Shown here piece by piece: positions 1 to 9,018 of a stretch of DNA of 64,000 bases; position 1 is the first letter of the stretch, and each line of letters opens with the position of its first letter. The notes below the pieces were generated by a model. It saw only the letters and a list, made by a program, of their open reading frames with translations, was not told where the DNA came from and did no database searches. The stretch is taken from assembly GCA_028278405.1 (NCBI GenBank), contig JANQEK010000006.1:1-64000 (forward strand). Direction: 5' to 3'. Source of the stretch: Nitrospinaceae bacterium. GTDB lineage: Bacteria; Nitrospinota; Nitrospinia; Nitrospinales; Nitrospinaceae. The position numbers and the translations under genes were made by a program.

Positions 1-168
1 GCCCGCTGGCGACCGGTCCATTCTACCCTTGGGCGGTGCGACTCCGGGTAACCTGAAGTCCGCCTCCAAGCCAGTGGATGAACGGCTGTCGATGAGATAG
101 AATCTATTTCATCACTTGATCTAGTATCATGGGCAAGGGAACCTTCGGGTTCCCTTGCTTTTTTTTTG
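1..168 (+). ncRNA. 3' part of an unidentified structured RNA (left-truncated), ending in a strong intrinsic terminator
   Basis: No ORF. Several complementary segments: CTGGC/GCCAG, TACCC/GGGTA, GGGCGG/CCGCCT, and hairpin GATGAGATAG-AATC-CTATTTCATC overlap region. A GC-rich terminator with T-run follows. GGATGAACGGCTGTCG loosely resembles the 3' region of bacterial RNase P RNA, but the canonical ACAGAAnCCGGCTTA is not present. Confidence 0.3.
133..168 (+). terminator. Rho-independent terminator
   Basis: Perfect 11-bp stem GCAAGGGAACC-TTCG-GGTTCCCTTGC followed by TTTTTTTTT. Confidence 0.9.
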
Positions 169-290
169 GAAATAGGTCTTACTCATGGAATTTATTGAGA
201 TTTTTCAGAGTATTCTGTTGGTGCAACTTTGGCCATTTTAAGCTATCATTTTCTTGTAGAGCCGAGCGGTTGACCCTCCCGTAGAACGTC

Positions 291-1535
291 TTGAAAATTT
301 CAAAAGCCATGTGGAAAGCAATAAGAAACGCATTGATTTTATTAATACTATTGTTGTCATGGACGACGGTCGCTGTGGGTGCTTCCTTGAAGAGCGGGGA
401 GATGAGCTCCCTGGCCAGTCAGGGGCGTCCTCTGTTTCTCCATTATTGCGCTGCCTGCCACGGTGTAACCGGTGATGGGGATGGATACAATGCGGAGCAA
501 TTGGACAAGGAACCGGCTGAGTTGTCCAGCAGGAAATTCATTGCCAAGAAGAAGGACAGCCAAATCTACCGGGTGATTAAACTGGGGGGGCATGGGGTCA
601 AGAAGTCTCATTTAATGCCGGTATTCGGCCATACATTGTCTGAGAAGGAGATATGGTCTCTGGTCGCATATGTCCGCTATCTGGCCGGAGATTGGGATCA
701 TCCGATTACCCTTCCCGATAATGTCTCCAGTACCCGGCCCGCCAGTCCACCGCTGGAGCATGATTCATTAAAGGTCTTCAGGAACTGGTATTCCAAGAAG
801 GGCAAGGATCAATCCCTCATCGATCAGGGAGAAAAATTATTCCGGAAAAAGAAAAGCTGTTTCGCCTGTCATCAACTCGAGGACGAAGGCGGGCTGGTGG
901 GGCCGGATCTTTCGCGTGCAGGCTTTTCATACACTCCCGAATGGATTTTTACCTGGATCGGGAACCCTCAAAGCATCAAACCGAAATCCAAAATGCCCAA
1001 TTTGGGATTGAACAATAAAGAATGCCGAAAGATAACGGCTTTTTTGGCCAGCCTCAAAGGCGAGGGAATAAAAAAGAAGTGGCGTGATTATCTGGGCTCT
1101 TCCGGCGATCCAATTCAAGGAAAGAAGCTGTTTTTCGATTCAGACGGAAAGGCCAACTGTGGAAAATGCCATACAGTCAATGGGCAGGGAGGAAAGGTCG
1201 GGCCTCAATTAAGTTTTGTGGGTACCAGCCGTACGAAGGAATTTATGTTGGAATCCATTTTAAATCCAAAGGCGGTCATCACTTCCGGTTATTCCTCCAT
1301 ATTGATCCTTACCAAAAAGGGAAAGTTTATTACCGGTGTGAAGAGAAATGAAGACGATTCTTCAATTGACCTGGTCAATAAGGAAGGAAACGTCCTGCAC
1401 ATTTCCAAAGATGAGATCAAGAAATATAAAACTCAGAAAATATCCATCATGCCCGGAAACTTTAAGGATATTCTCACTAAAGATGAAGTCCGCCATCTGC
1501 TGGCATACCTGGGTACCCTCAAAATTTCCAACTGA
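291..1535 (+). CDS. Periplasmic triheme c-type cytochrome; C-terminal domain resembles the 'putative heme-binding domain' cytochromes
   Basis: TTG start at 291 (ATG alternative at 309), signal peptide, three CxxCH motifs (CAACH, CFACH, CGKCH). Confidence 0.85.
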   Translation: MKISKAMWKAIRNALILLILLLSWTTVAVGASLKSGEMSSLASQGRPLFLHYCAACHGVTGDGDGYNAEQLDKEPAELSSRKFIAKKKDSQIYRVIKLGGHGVKKSHLMPVFGHTLSEKEIWSLVAYVRYLAGDWDHPITLPDNVSSTRPASPPLEHDSLKVFRNWYSKKGKDQSLIDQGEKLFRKKKSCFACHQLEDEGGLVGPDLSRAGFSYTPEWIFTWIGNPQSIKPKSKMPNLGLNNKECRKITAFLASLKGEGIKKKWRDYLGSSGDPIQGKKLFFDSDGKANCGKCHTVNGQGGKVGPQLSFVGTSRTKEFMLESILNPKAVITSGYSSILILTKKGKFITGVKRNEDDSSIDLVNKEGNVLHISKDEIKKYKTQKISIMPGNFKDILTKDEVRHLLAYLGTLKISN

Positions 1536-1540
1536 TTTAA

Positions 1541-3538
1541 CTATTTCAGAGTCATCTTGTACCAAGTAGAAATCGACTTCTTGGTTCCCGTCTCCTTGAC
1601 GTTTCCATCCCAGGCATTGATGGCAATGAGTACCGTCGCGCCTGCCTCAAATTGAACGTCATTGCTCTTGTCCGAAGTGTTCAGCGTCCGCTTCATGATC
1701 AGTTGATATTGGCCGTACTTGAAGACAACTTTAGAGTGTACGAGTTGGCTGCCGGGTCGGTGTTCGCCCTGTTGTTCGAGGCCTTGAGCATATCTTTCGA
1801 TCGTTTTGTTGGAGCCGCTGGTCCATTGCCATAGGTTCACTGGATGATCTTTGTCGCCATTTAAAAAATAGGGTAAAGATCCATCCTTTGATTTGCCGGC
1901 CGGAAATTGAATGGCGATGGCATCAGGAAACTTCTGTGGCTTTGGATCTTCTGCAGGTTTTTCCGCTTCCGCGTCACCCGGTTCCGGTTGTAATTCAGGG
2001 GGCAGCGGGGGAGGGGGTGATTCTTGTACTTCCGCGGTGGTTTTCAAAATGGGATCGAAAGTGGGATCATCCCATCGTAATTTAAAGGCAATTTCATCCC
2101 CATTGTGGATTGCCTGCAGCCAGACATTATCAACAGTGGGATAAAAGTTTTTCTCTGCTTCAAGGATTTGGCCCCCCAGTGGAATGAAATAAGAGGGGGC
2201 GGCTTCCCAGGCACGTGCTTCCAGGTTCAAGGTTATCGGCTCTTCGACCTTTACAGACCTGATGTTCCTGGCAACAGAAGGATTCAGAAGTTCCGAGTCT
2301 GGGGGGATGTCGATTTCAAAAATAGTTTCTTCGACTCCGAATAAAGTCCTCAGGTAGTACACAATGTCCCAAATATCCCTGTCCTTGTAAATCCGCTCGG
2401 AATGCCGCGGCATCGCAGTTGTGGACAATCCCGTGCGGATCGTGAGGAAAAGGTCTTTTGGAGTACTTCCTCTTCTGAACATCCAGGGTTTGGTGAGGTT
2501 TCTCGGCCGGATTGCATCCGATTCGATATCGACATTGCGTTTGGTTGATTCTCCATCGCTCCGACCTTCCAGTCCGTGGCAGCCAGAGCAGGTTGCATTG
2601 AAAAACTTTTTTCCTCGTTCGAGACTTTGCTGATCGAACGGGGGCGGGGATTCAACCCGGGTAATTTTGTGTGTTTTTTTTCTTTTTTGAAACTTGGCGA
2701 ATTTTTTGGAAAGTGTCTTTAGGTAAAGTACGAGACTTTTTAAATCGACTTCTGGGAAATGCTTCCAGGAAGGCATGGTGGTGCCGGGCATGCCTCGAAC
2801 CAGCATTTGGTACAAATCGTCATCGGTTGGAATTTTTCCAAAAGGAGTAGTTCGGAATTTGTATTGTCCTTTGATGAAATTTCGCGGTCGGGGACTGGAG
2901 TAAAAAGCTGAAATTCCTTTCCCGCTCCCATCTTCCGCGTGGCAGTAAACACATTTTTCCATATAAACGAGCTTGCCTCGCTCGACAGAAGGTTCGGCGG
3001 GAGGGTCGGGAACTGCTGGATGCTTCACGTTTTCGAAGATAAACAAGATAACTTTCCACGCGTCATCCGCCGAAAGAGTTTCCTCCCATGCAGGCATGGC
3101 CGATTCCCAGGGATGAAGTTTCTGAGGCAATCCTTTTCCACCTTTCATGATTCTCCAGAAAAAATAGGCCTCCGATTTTCCCTGGGCAATTGCTTTATGG
3201 AAATCGACTGGTGGTGGAGAAAATCGCTTGCCAAACAGGCCGCGACCGTCCATCAAATCTCCATGACATAAAAAACAATGTTTAAAATAATTTTCGCCAC
3301 CATCTTTAATGTGTTTCTTTAGGTTTTCTGAGTCTTGGCGAAAGGGGTTTGCCAGGTTTTTCAGTTGGACTTTCTGGTCCTTGACTTGGATTGCATCCGG
3401 CAGGTCGGAAGCCTTGGGTGAGTTGAATGCAAGGAGGGAAGATATGGGGGACACGCCGCAGATCAAACCCGCGATGAGGAATATCTTCAACGATTTTCGG
3501 ATAAGCAATCCTGTGTTGACTGTTTCTATGATCCGCAC
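1541..3538 (-). CDS. Triheme cytochrome c with C-terminal ethylbenzene-dehydrogenase/DMSO-reductase-family gamma-subunit-like heme-binding domain
   Basis: Signal peptide; CFLCH, CVYCH, CSGCH motifs; C-terminal ~240 aa (ARAWEAAPSYFIPLGGQ...VFKYGQYQLIMKRTLNT...AINAWDGN) has EB_dh-like features. Confidence 0.8.
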   Translation of the reverse strand: MRIIETVNTGLLIRKSLKIFLIAGLICGVSPISSLLAFNSPKASDLPDAIQVKDQKVQLKNLANPFRQDSENLKKHIKDGGENYFKHCFLCHGDLMDGRGLFGKRFSPPPVDFHKAIAQGKSEAYFFWRIMKGGKGLPQKLHPWESAMPAWEETLSADDAWKVILFIFENVKHPAVPDPPAEPSVERGKLVYMEKCVYCHAEDGSGKGISAFYSSPRPRNFIKGQYKFRTTPFGKIPTDDDLYQMLVRGMPGTTMPSWKHFPEVDLKSLVLYLKTLSKKFAKFQKRKKTHKITRVESPPPFDQQSLERGKKFFNATCSGCHGLEGRSDGESTKRNVDIESDAIRPRNLTKPWMFRRGSTPKDLFLTIRTGLSTTAMPRHSERIYKDRDIWDIVYYLRTLFGVEETIFEIDIPPDSELLNPSVARNIRSVKVEEPITLNLEARAWEAAPSYFIPLGGQILEAEKNFYPTVDNVWLQAIHNGDEIAFKLRWDDPTFDPILKTTAEVQESPPPPLPPELQPEPGDAEAEKPAEDPKPQKFPDAIAIQFPAGKSKDGSLPYFLNGDKDHPVNLWQWTSGSNKTIERYAQGLEQQGEHRPGSQLVHSKVVFKYGQYQLIMKRTLNTSDKSNDVQFEAGATVLIAINAWDGNVKETGTKKSISTWYKMTLK

Positions 3539-3553
3539 GGAGACAAGTAGCGT

Positions 3554-4393
3554 TTAATGGATACTTCCCGGAACCCGGGCGTCCTTCTTAATTCGTCCGG
3601 ATTTGATCGTTTCGTAAAAGGGCCGGATAACGGCATCACCGTCAAATTCGAAATCCAGGTTGATCGTTTCACCTGCAGAAACCGTAATTTGTTTGGATTG
3701 AGAAGGCATCAGAAAATGCCACGCGGTGATCTTGTATTCACCGGGAGGGATGTTGTCTATTTTATAGTTTCCGTCGACTTTCGTTTGAAAGTAATAAGGG
3801 TTTTGAACCCTATAACCCCAGGTTTGCATAAACTCGTGCATACCGCAAATCATCTGAAAGATTTTATATCTCTTTTTGAAAACTACTTTACCCTCGGAAA
3901 TTTCTTCCGCCGGGATGGGGATGTTCAGAAGGATTTTGCCCTGTTTTTTCTGGTAAACCTGGCTGTTGTGCATGACCGCATCCTGATTATCGACAAAGAA
4001 CGTTCCCCCCTGCGGTATCACATTGACTACCGGAGTGAATTTACAATTTTCGGAGAGAATATTGATTGGTTTTTGAGGGAAAGGTTTGCCGGCATCTACA
4101 TGTTCCAAAGTCACCACAACGTCCTTCATGCCTCGTTGATCATCCGTAATAAAATCGAACAGGACGCGATTCATATTATCGTCAGTATCGACTTCGGCAC
4201 ACATGTCAAGGTTGGGGAACAAGACCAGATGATACACCCGGGGTTGAGGGGTATCCCCTTTTAAAGTAGTCTTTCCCTGTATTGTTCCGCCGTTTTTAAC
4301 TTCTATCTCCTGATAGGCCCAAACCTGTGTGCTCAGGACGCATATGATCAAGAAAGTCAGTGCTAATTGAATAAACAGTTTGGGCTTTTGCAT
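3554..4393 (-). CDS. Cupredoxin-like protein with C-terminal carboxypeptidase-regulatory-like domain
   Basis: Signal peptide; His (MHNSQVY) plus C-x2-H-x2-M (CGMHEFM); GNYKIDNIPPGEYKITAWH regulatory-like domain. Confidence 0.75.
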   Translation of the reverse strand: MQKPKLFIQLALTFLIICVLSTQVWAYQEIEVKNGGTIQGKTTLKGDTPQPRVYHLVLFPNLDMCAEVDTDDNMNRVLFDFITDDQRGMKDVVVTLEHVDAGKPFPQKPINILSENCKFTPVVNVIPQGGTFFVDNQDAVMHNSQVYQKKQGKILLNIPIPAEEISEGKVVFKKRYKIFQMICGMHEFMQTWGYRVQNPYYFQTKVDGNYKIDNIPPGEYKITAWHFLMPSQSKQITVSAGETINLDFEFDGDAVIRPFYETIKSGRIKKDARVPGSIH

Positions 4394-4431
4394 GTTATTT
4401 ACTCCCTAATCATTAAGATTGGTGTCGCCAT

Positions 4432-5124
4432 CTATTTTTGTGATACTTGATTTGCCAATTCCAGGAAATTAAAGTCTTCGCGGGTGACATCTTCCCCGAC
4501 TTCGATTTTTCGGGATTCCTCACCCAGTGATTCATGCCATATTTTGAGTGTGTATTTTCCCGGCGGCACGTTTTTGATTTCAAAAGAGCCGTTGCTCTCA
4601 GTGATCGCAAAATAAGAATGAGGCGTAACCACAATGTAGGCTACCATCCAGCTATGAAGATCGCAGGAAACCTTGATGACCTCCGGCTCCTCCATTTCCT
4701 GAGTATAATCCTGATTCGGTAAAAACATGATATTAATCGGGTCATTATCAAACGAATACGTATGAATATTATGGTTGATCGGGTCACTGGTCAAAATTTT
4801 CAACTCAGAGCCTTGTGGCATGGCCAGAACATGGGGAGAATAGGAGCATTTTTTCTGGTCGATCGTATAGGTCCCCGGTTCGCTTTTTAGTTTTTTCGCC
4901 TGTTTGCCTTCCAGCCACACCACCACATTCTTAACTTTTTGATTTTCAAGTATTAATGATTCGCCTTGGATTTCCGGTCCACACACTTTTTTGAACTTCC
5001 CTGTTTTGTGCATGACCGGAGGCGGGGCTTTTCCGGTGAACTTGACTTCTCCCTTAATGGTTCCTGCATGAACTGGAAAGGTCATAACCAGGAGCGAAAA
5101 TGTGGCAAAAATCAATTTAAACAT
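4432..5124 (-). CDS. Cupredoxin-like protein with carboxypeptidase-regulatory-like domain (paralog of 3554..4393)
   Basis: Signal peptide; INHNIHTY and CDLHSWM copper-site-like motifs; GSFEIKNVPPGKYTLKIWH. Confidence 0.75.
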   Translation of the reverse strand: MFKLIFATFSLLVMTFPVHAGTIKGEVKFTGKAPPPVMHKTGKFKKVCGPEIQGESLILENQKVKNVVVWLEGKQAKKLKSEPGTYTIDQKKCSYSPHVLAMPQGSELKILTSDPINHNIHTYSFDNDPINIMFLPNQDYTQEMEEPEVIKVSCDLHSWMVAYIVVTPHSYFAITESNGSFEIKNVPPGKYTLKIWHESLGEESRKIEVGEDVTREDFNFLELANQVSQK

Positions 5125-5159
5125 CTCAATAATTAAAAGGTTTAGAGATTTCTGCGGGA

Positions 5160-5188
5160 ATCATATATCAAACCGGTTCCAAGTTCAA
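5160..5188 (-). promoter_or_regulatory. Candidate sigma70-type promoter for the 5124->1541 redox operon
   Basis: On the minus strand TTGAAC-17 bp-TATGAT, about 36 bp upstream of the start codon; AACCGGTT palindrome in the spacer. Confidence 0.4.
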
Positions 5189-5431
5189 GTGAGACTTAAA
5201 CCGTTAAAAGTGGAGTATCAGGCTAAATCTCTCACCTCAATTAATTAGATTTTAACCACTTCTACTGTAGTGCTCCCAGATGAATTTCCGATTAACGGGA
5301 AATGAAAAAAGGTTAATCAATCGGTTGGCATATTTAGCTTTCCAAAGCTATCTGCCTATTTTAAAATAAGCAGGAATTACCTTATTTTAGACCTCGATAT
5401 TTGAGGTTTTATTCCCCAAAAGAGGCCCGGA

Positions 5432-5917
5432 ATGAGAAAAATTATCCCCCTTTTCCTGATCACCATTCTTCTGGTTCATCCAGTGTGGGCGGCGAGCCCG
5501 AAGCCGGGCGATTCAGCTCCCGATTTTTCTTTGACCGCCATTACTGGCGGGAAGCACACGTTGAGCGATTTAAAGGGCAAAGTGGTTTTGGTGGGCATGT
5601 TTCATATTTGTGTGCCTTGCATGAACCAGGCAATGGAATTTGAAAAGGTTCGAATGTCACTCAAAACAGATAAGCTGGTCATTCTTGGAATCAATACCAG
5701 TGGTGATTCCAAGAAAGCGGTCGAGGACTACCTGGCAGGTTTTCCCAAGTCCGTGAAGTTTCCATACTTGCTGGACCCAGACCAGACTGTTCATAAAGCC
5801 TATACCCAGAGGGATATGCCCACTGTTTTGATTATTGATTCAAAAGGGATTCTCAGAGCCCGAAGTCCTTCGGTCGGGGCCGATCAGTTGGTTCCCTATC
5901 TCAAAAAATTACTCTAA
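5432..5917 (+). CDS. Secreted TlpA/AhpC-TSA-type thioredoxin-fold protein
   Basis: Signal peptide; PGDSAPDFSLTAITGGKHTLSDLKGKVVLVGMFHICVPCMNQ with CxxC; thioredoxin-fold C-terminus. Confidence 0.85.
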   Translation: MRKIIPLFLITILLVHPVWAASPKPGDSAPDFSLTAITGGKHTLSDLKGKVVLVGMFHICVPCMNQAMEFEKVRMSLKTDKLVILGINTSGDSKKAVEDYLAGFPKSVKFPYLLDPDQTVHKAYTQRDMPTVLIIDSKGILRARSPSVGADQLVPYLKKLL

Positions 5918-6008
5918 GTTTTATCCTCAAGTTGTGCAGACTGTGTAAAAAAGCGGTTTAGAAACCGTATATCCTTTTGTCCTTTCCAAAGTATTTCTTC
6001 AAGAGTCC

Positions 6009-7181
6009 ATGAAAGTTTTTTATCTCGCCAGGATCAATACGGCCACCGAAGACGCCAGCACCCGTCATGTTTTTGAGTTTTGTCGGCAATTCGCACGAAT
6101 GGGACACGAGGTGGTTCTATTTGTTCCTGATTTGGGTGAGAAACGGGAACTCGAAGGCGTTCGGTTCGTCCATGTGCCGGTGATTATTAAAAAGTCTGCG
6201 GTGACTTTCATATCTTTTTATTTGAGTCTGGTCTTTGTTTTGTTGTGGCATTGTTTGAAATCCCGTCCGGATGTTCTCTATACCCGACTCCAGACGATGG
6301 AATGGTTGGCTGCTTTGCTGAAGTGCATATTCCGGTTCAAGTATGTCGTCGAAGTCAACGGATTGGCGCCGGTGGAAATGAAAATTAATTCCGTGCCAAA
6401 AGTATGGATTGCTTTTGTGACTATCATGGAGCGGGTCATTTACAAGTTATCGGATCAGTTAGTGGTGCCTTCTATCTTGATTCGTGATTATTTGTGCCGT
6501 AATTATGGTGTGAAGGAAGATAGCGTTTTGGTGGTGAGTAACGGCGCCAACCCGGAATATTCCCGCCCCATGGACAAACTGGAGTGCCGAAAGCAATTGG
6601 GATTATCTCCTGATGGAAATTATCTGGTGTTCGTCGGTTCTTTGAAGAAGTGGCATGGGATTGACCGGTTGCTTCCTTTGATGCCCGCTCTGGTGCAGGA
6701 TGATCCCGACCTTCACCTATTGATTGTCGGCGACGGCGAAAAAAAGGAGGGATTGCAGCAGTGGATCAATGAAAAACAAATGAGCCGACATATTGTGCTG
6801 GCGGGACGCGTTCCTTATGAGACCGTTCCTGTCTATATCAATGCCGGGGATATTTGCCTGGCGCCTTATTTTGAAGCAGGGTTAAACGAGACCGGTATTT
6901 CTCCTCTCAAGATATTTGAGTACATGGCTTGCGGACGGCCCATCATTACCAATCCCGTGGGGGGTCTGGATAGTCTGTTCCGCCTGCACGACATTGGGGT
7001 GACAATCCAGTCTATGGATCCGGCTGATTGGGAAGCGCCGATAAAAGCATTGCTCAAGAGTCCGGAAAAAATGAAAACTCTGGGTGACAATGGCTACCGG
7101 GCGGTGCAGTCTCATTATAGTTGGGAGGTTATTTGTAAGAATATCGAGAACACCCTCGAGCGAATCGTTTCTTCCAGATGA
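6009..7181 (+). CDS. Glycosyltransferase family 4 protein
   Basis: GT-B fold motifs; HVFEFCRQFARMGHEVVLFVPD, VFVGSLKKWHGIDRLL, SPLKIFEYMACGRPIITNPVGG. Confidence 0.85.
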   Translation: MKVFYLARINTATEDASTRHVFEFCRQFARMGHEVVLFVPDLGEKRELEGVRFVHVPVIIKKSAVTFISFYLSLVFVLLWHCLKSRPDVLYTRLQTMEWLAALLKCIFRFKYVVEVNGLAPVEMKINSVPKVWIAFVTIMERVIYKLSDQLVVPSILIRDYLCRNYGVKEDSVLVVSNGANPEYSRPMDKLECRKQLGLSPDGNYLVFVGSLKKWHGIDRLLPLMPALVQDDPDLHLLIVGDGEKKEGLQQWINEKQMSRHIVLAGRVPYETVPVYINAGDICLAPYFEAGLNETGISPLKIFEYMACGRPIITNPVGGLDSLFRLHDIGVTIQSMDPADWEAPIKALLKSPEKMKTLGDNGYRAVQSHYSWEVICKNIENTLERIVSSR

Positions 7182-8311
7182 AAGCGCTGCTTTATCTCTC
7201 CGGCCTGCTGCTGGTGTGGCTGCCCAATTCCCTGTGGGCATTCGACTGGCAATACGAAGGACGTTATCGCGCCAGTTCCCAGGTTTTGTTCGATCCTCCA
7301 CCTTCTGAGCTGAATCGATTTGATCATGAATTGGAATTGAGAAACGGTCTGGTCGGCACTCTTTATGAGAAAGATGGCCATATTTTCGATTACGAAGTGG
7401 TCGGTGACCTTCTTTATACCGGGGGCGTACGGGAAGAAATCGGTTTGGTGGAAGAATATGATGCCGAACTGTTTCGCGGTTGGGTTCGATATGAGAAGGG
7501 TAATTTCAAAATCCGCGGAGGACGCCAGCAGATTCTTTTCGGTGCCGCTGCTTTGTTTCGCCCTCTGGGATTTTTCGACACTCGAATTATCTCGGGAATT
7601 ATCCCGCTCACGCGCGGGGTTGACAGTTTGCGCTCAACCTATTTTCTAAGCGATACTTCGTCGATTCAGGGATGGGCCGTGAACGCCAAGAGTGGGCAGC
7701 GGGCGATTGTGGGTCTGCGCGGAGAAGCAAATTTTGGTCCTATCGAGGCAGGTGCAGTTTTACAATATCATCCTAAAACAGACCTTCCTTTTCTCGCCGA
7801 CTTTAATCTGGAAATGTTTCAGTTGGGTTATCATCTCAAAGGCGAGCATGTCATCGGTTATTGGAACGAAACCCGGTTGGATTTTCAGCAGGACCAACCC
7901 GGAGATCCTATGAGGTTTGATACCGTCTTCGGTGTCGATTACACCTTTGATGTCGGCCAGGGGCTCCACGTTTTACTGGAATATTTTTTCAGGACGCAAG
8001 AGCCGGGTTTTACGAATATCGATCCGAAGCAAGAAAGAACTCTTCAAGTCATGGGTTTGCAATTGGATCAGCCTGTGGGTATTGATATTGTCTGGCGAGC
8101 GTTTTTCTTCGTTGATCTGGTCGACGGCAGTTTTCAATTCGCTCCGCAAATCGAATACAATATATGGGGTCAGGTGTATTTGTATGCTCAAGCTCAAGTC
8201 GGAGGCAGTATAGACGGCAACAACAGGACCGGTCGTTTGTTTCGTGAATCACCCGTGTCCTTTACCGGAACTGAGTCTCGTGCCGGGCTCACGTTAATCG
8301 CATTTTACTGA
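7178..8311 (+). CDS. Predicted outer-membrane beta-barrel protein of unknown function
   Basis: Signal peptide; alternating amphipathic strands; terminal aromatic residues (LTLIAFY). ATGA overlap with the upstream GT4 gene. Confidence 0.6.
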   Translation: MKALLYLSGLLLVWLPNSLWAFDWQYEGRYRASSQVLFDPPPSELNRFDHELELRNGLVGTLYEKDGHIFDYEVVGDLLYTGGVREEIGLVEEYDAELFRGWVRYEKGNFKIRGGRQQILFGAAALFRPLGFFDTRIISGIIPLTRGVDSLRSTYFLSDTSSIQGWAVNAKSGQRAIVGLRGEANFGPIEAGAVLQYHPKTDLPFLADFNLEMFQLGYHLKGEHVIGYWNETRLDFQQDQPGDPMRFDTVFGVDYTFDVGQGLHVLLEYFFRTQEPGFTNIDPKQERTLQVMGLQLDQPVGIDIVWRAFFFVDLVDGSFQFAPQIEYNIWGQVYLYAQAQVGGSIDGNNRTGRLFRESPVSFTGTESRAGLTLIAFY

Positions 8312-8319
8312 TCAGTGCT

Positions 8320-9018
8320 ATGGTAACTATCGATCATGTATCTAAAGTGTACCGTGTCGGCGGGCAGGATTTTACCGCGCTCCATGATATTACTCTTGAG
8401 ATCGATGAAGGGGCGTTCATGTCGTTTGTCGGTCCGTCGGGATCCGGAAAGACAACTTTGTTGAATCTGGTTGGCGGACTGGATCAACCCACCTCTGGTA
8501 AGATTCTTTTCAATGGCAAGCCTCTGGATCAAATGAGCCGCGACGAGTTAGCCGCCTATCGGAGGAAAAATGTCGGTTTCATTTTTCAATCCTACAACCT
8601 GCTTCCGGTTTATACCGTTTATGAGAATGTGTTGTTTCCGCTGTTGCTCAACGATGCCGAAGAATCGGCTGTCCGGGATAAAGTTAGATCTCTGGTCGAT
8701 TTGGTTGGACTGACTCCTGAAATCAACAAGCGTCCTACGGAGCTTTCCGGCGGGCAGTGTCAGCGTGTGGCGATTGCCCGTGCCCTGGTCAAGGACCCGG
8801 CGCTGATATTGGCTGATGAGCCGACAGCCAATCTCGATGCTGAAAATTCCTACCATATTTTGGAGCTGATGTTGAAGCTCAACCGTGATTTCAAGGCCGC
8901 GTTCGTATTTTGCACACATGATGAAAAAGTAACCAAATACGTTCGACGGGAAGTGCGTCTCGATGATGGGTTCGTGCAGTGGGACAAGACCAAGCAGCCC
9001 GATGGAGAATTGAAATGA
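8320..9018 (+). CDS. ABC transporter ATP-binding protein, LolD/MacB type
   Basis: Walker A GPSGSGKTT; LSGGQCQRVAIARAL signature; Walker B LILADEPTANLD. Confidence 0.92.
   Translation: MVTIDHVSKVYRVGGQDFTALHDITLEIDEGAFMSFVGPSGSGKTTLLNLVGGLDQPTSGKILFNGKPLDQMSRDELAAYRRKNVGFIFQSYNLLPVYTVYENVLFPLLLNDAEESAVRDKVRSLVDLVGLTPEINKRPTELSGGQCQRVAIARALVKDPALILADEPTANLDAENSYHILELMLKLNRDFKAAFVFCTHDEKVTKYVRREVRLDDGFVQWDKTKQPDGELK

Noticed and set aside
3557-4264. 235-aa plus-strand ORF
   Set aside because: Antisense to the cupredoxin-like CDS, which has signal peptide and domain motifs; no plausible protein features.
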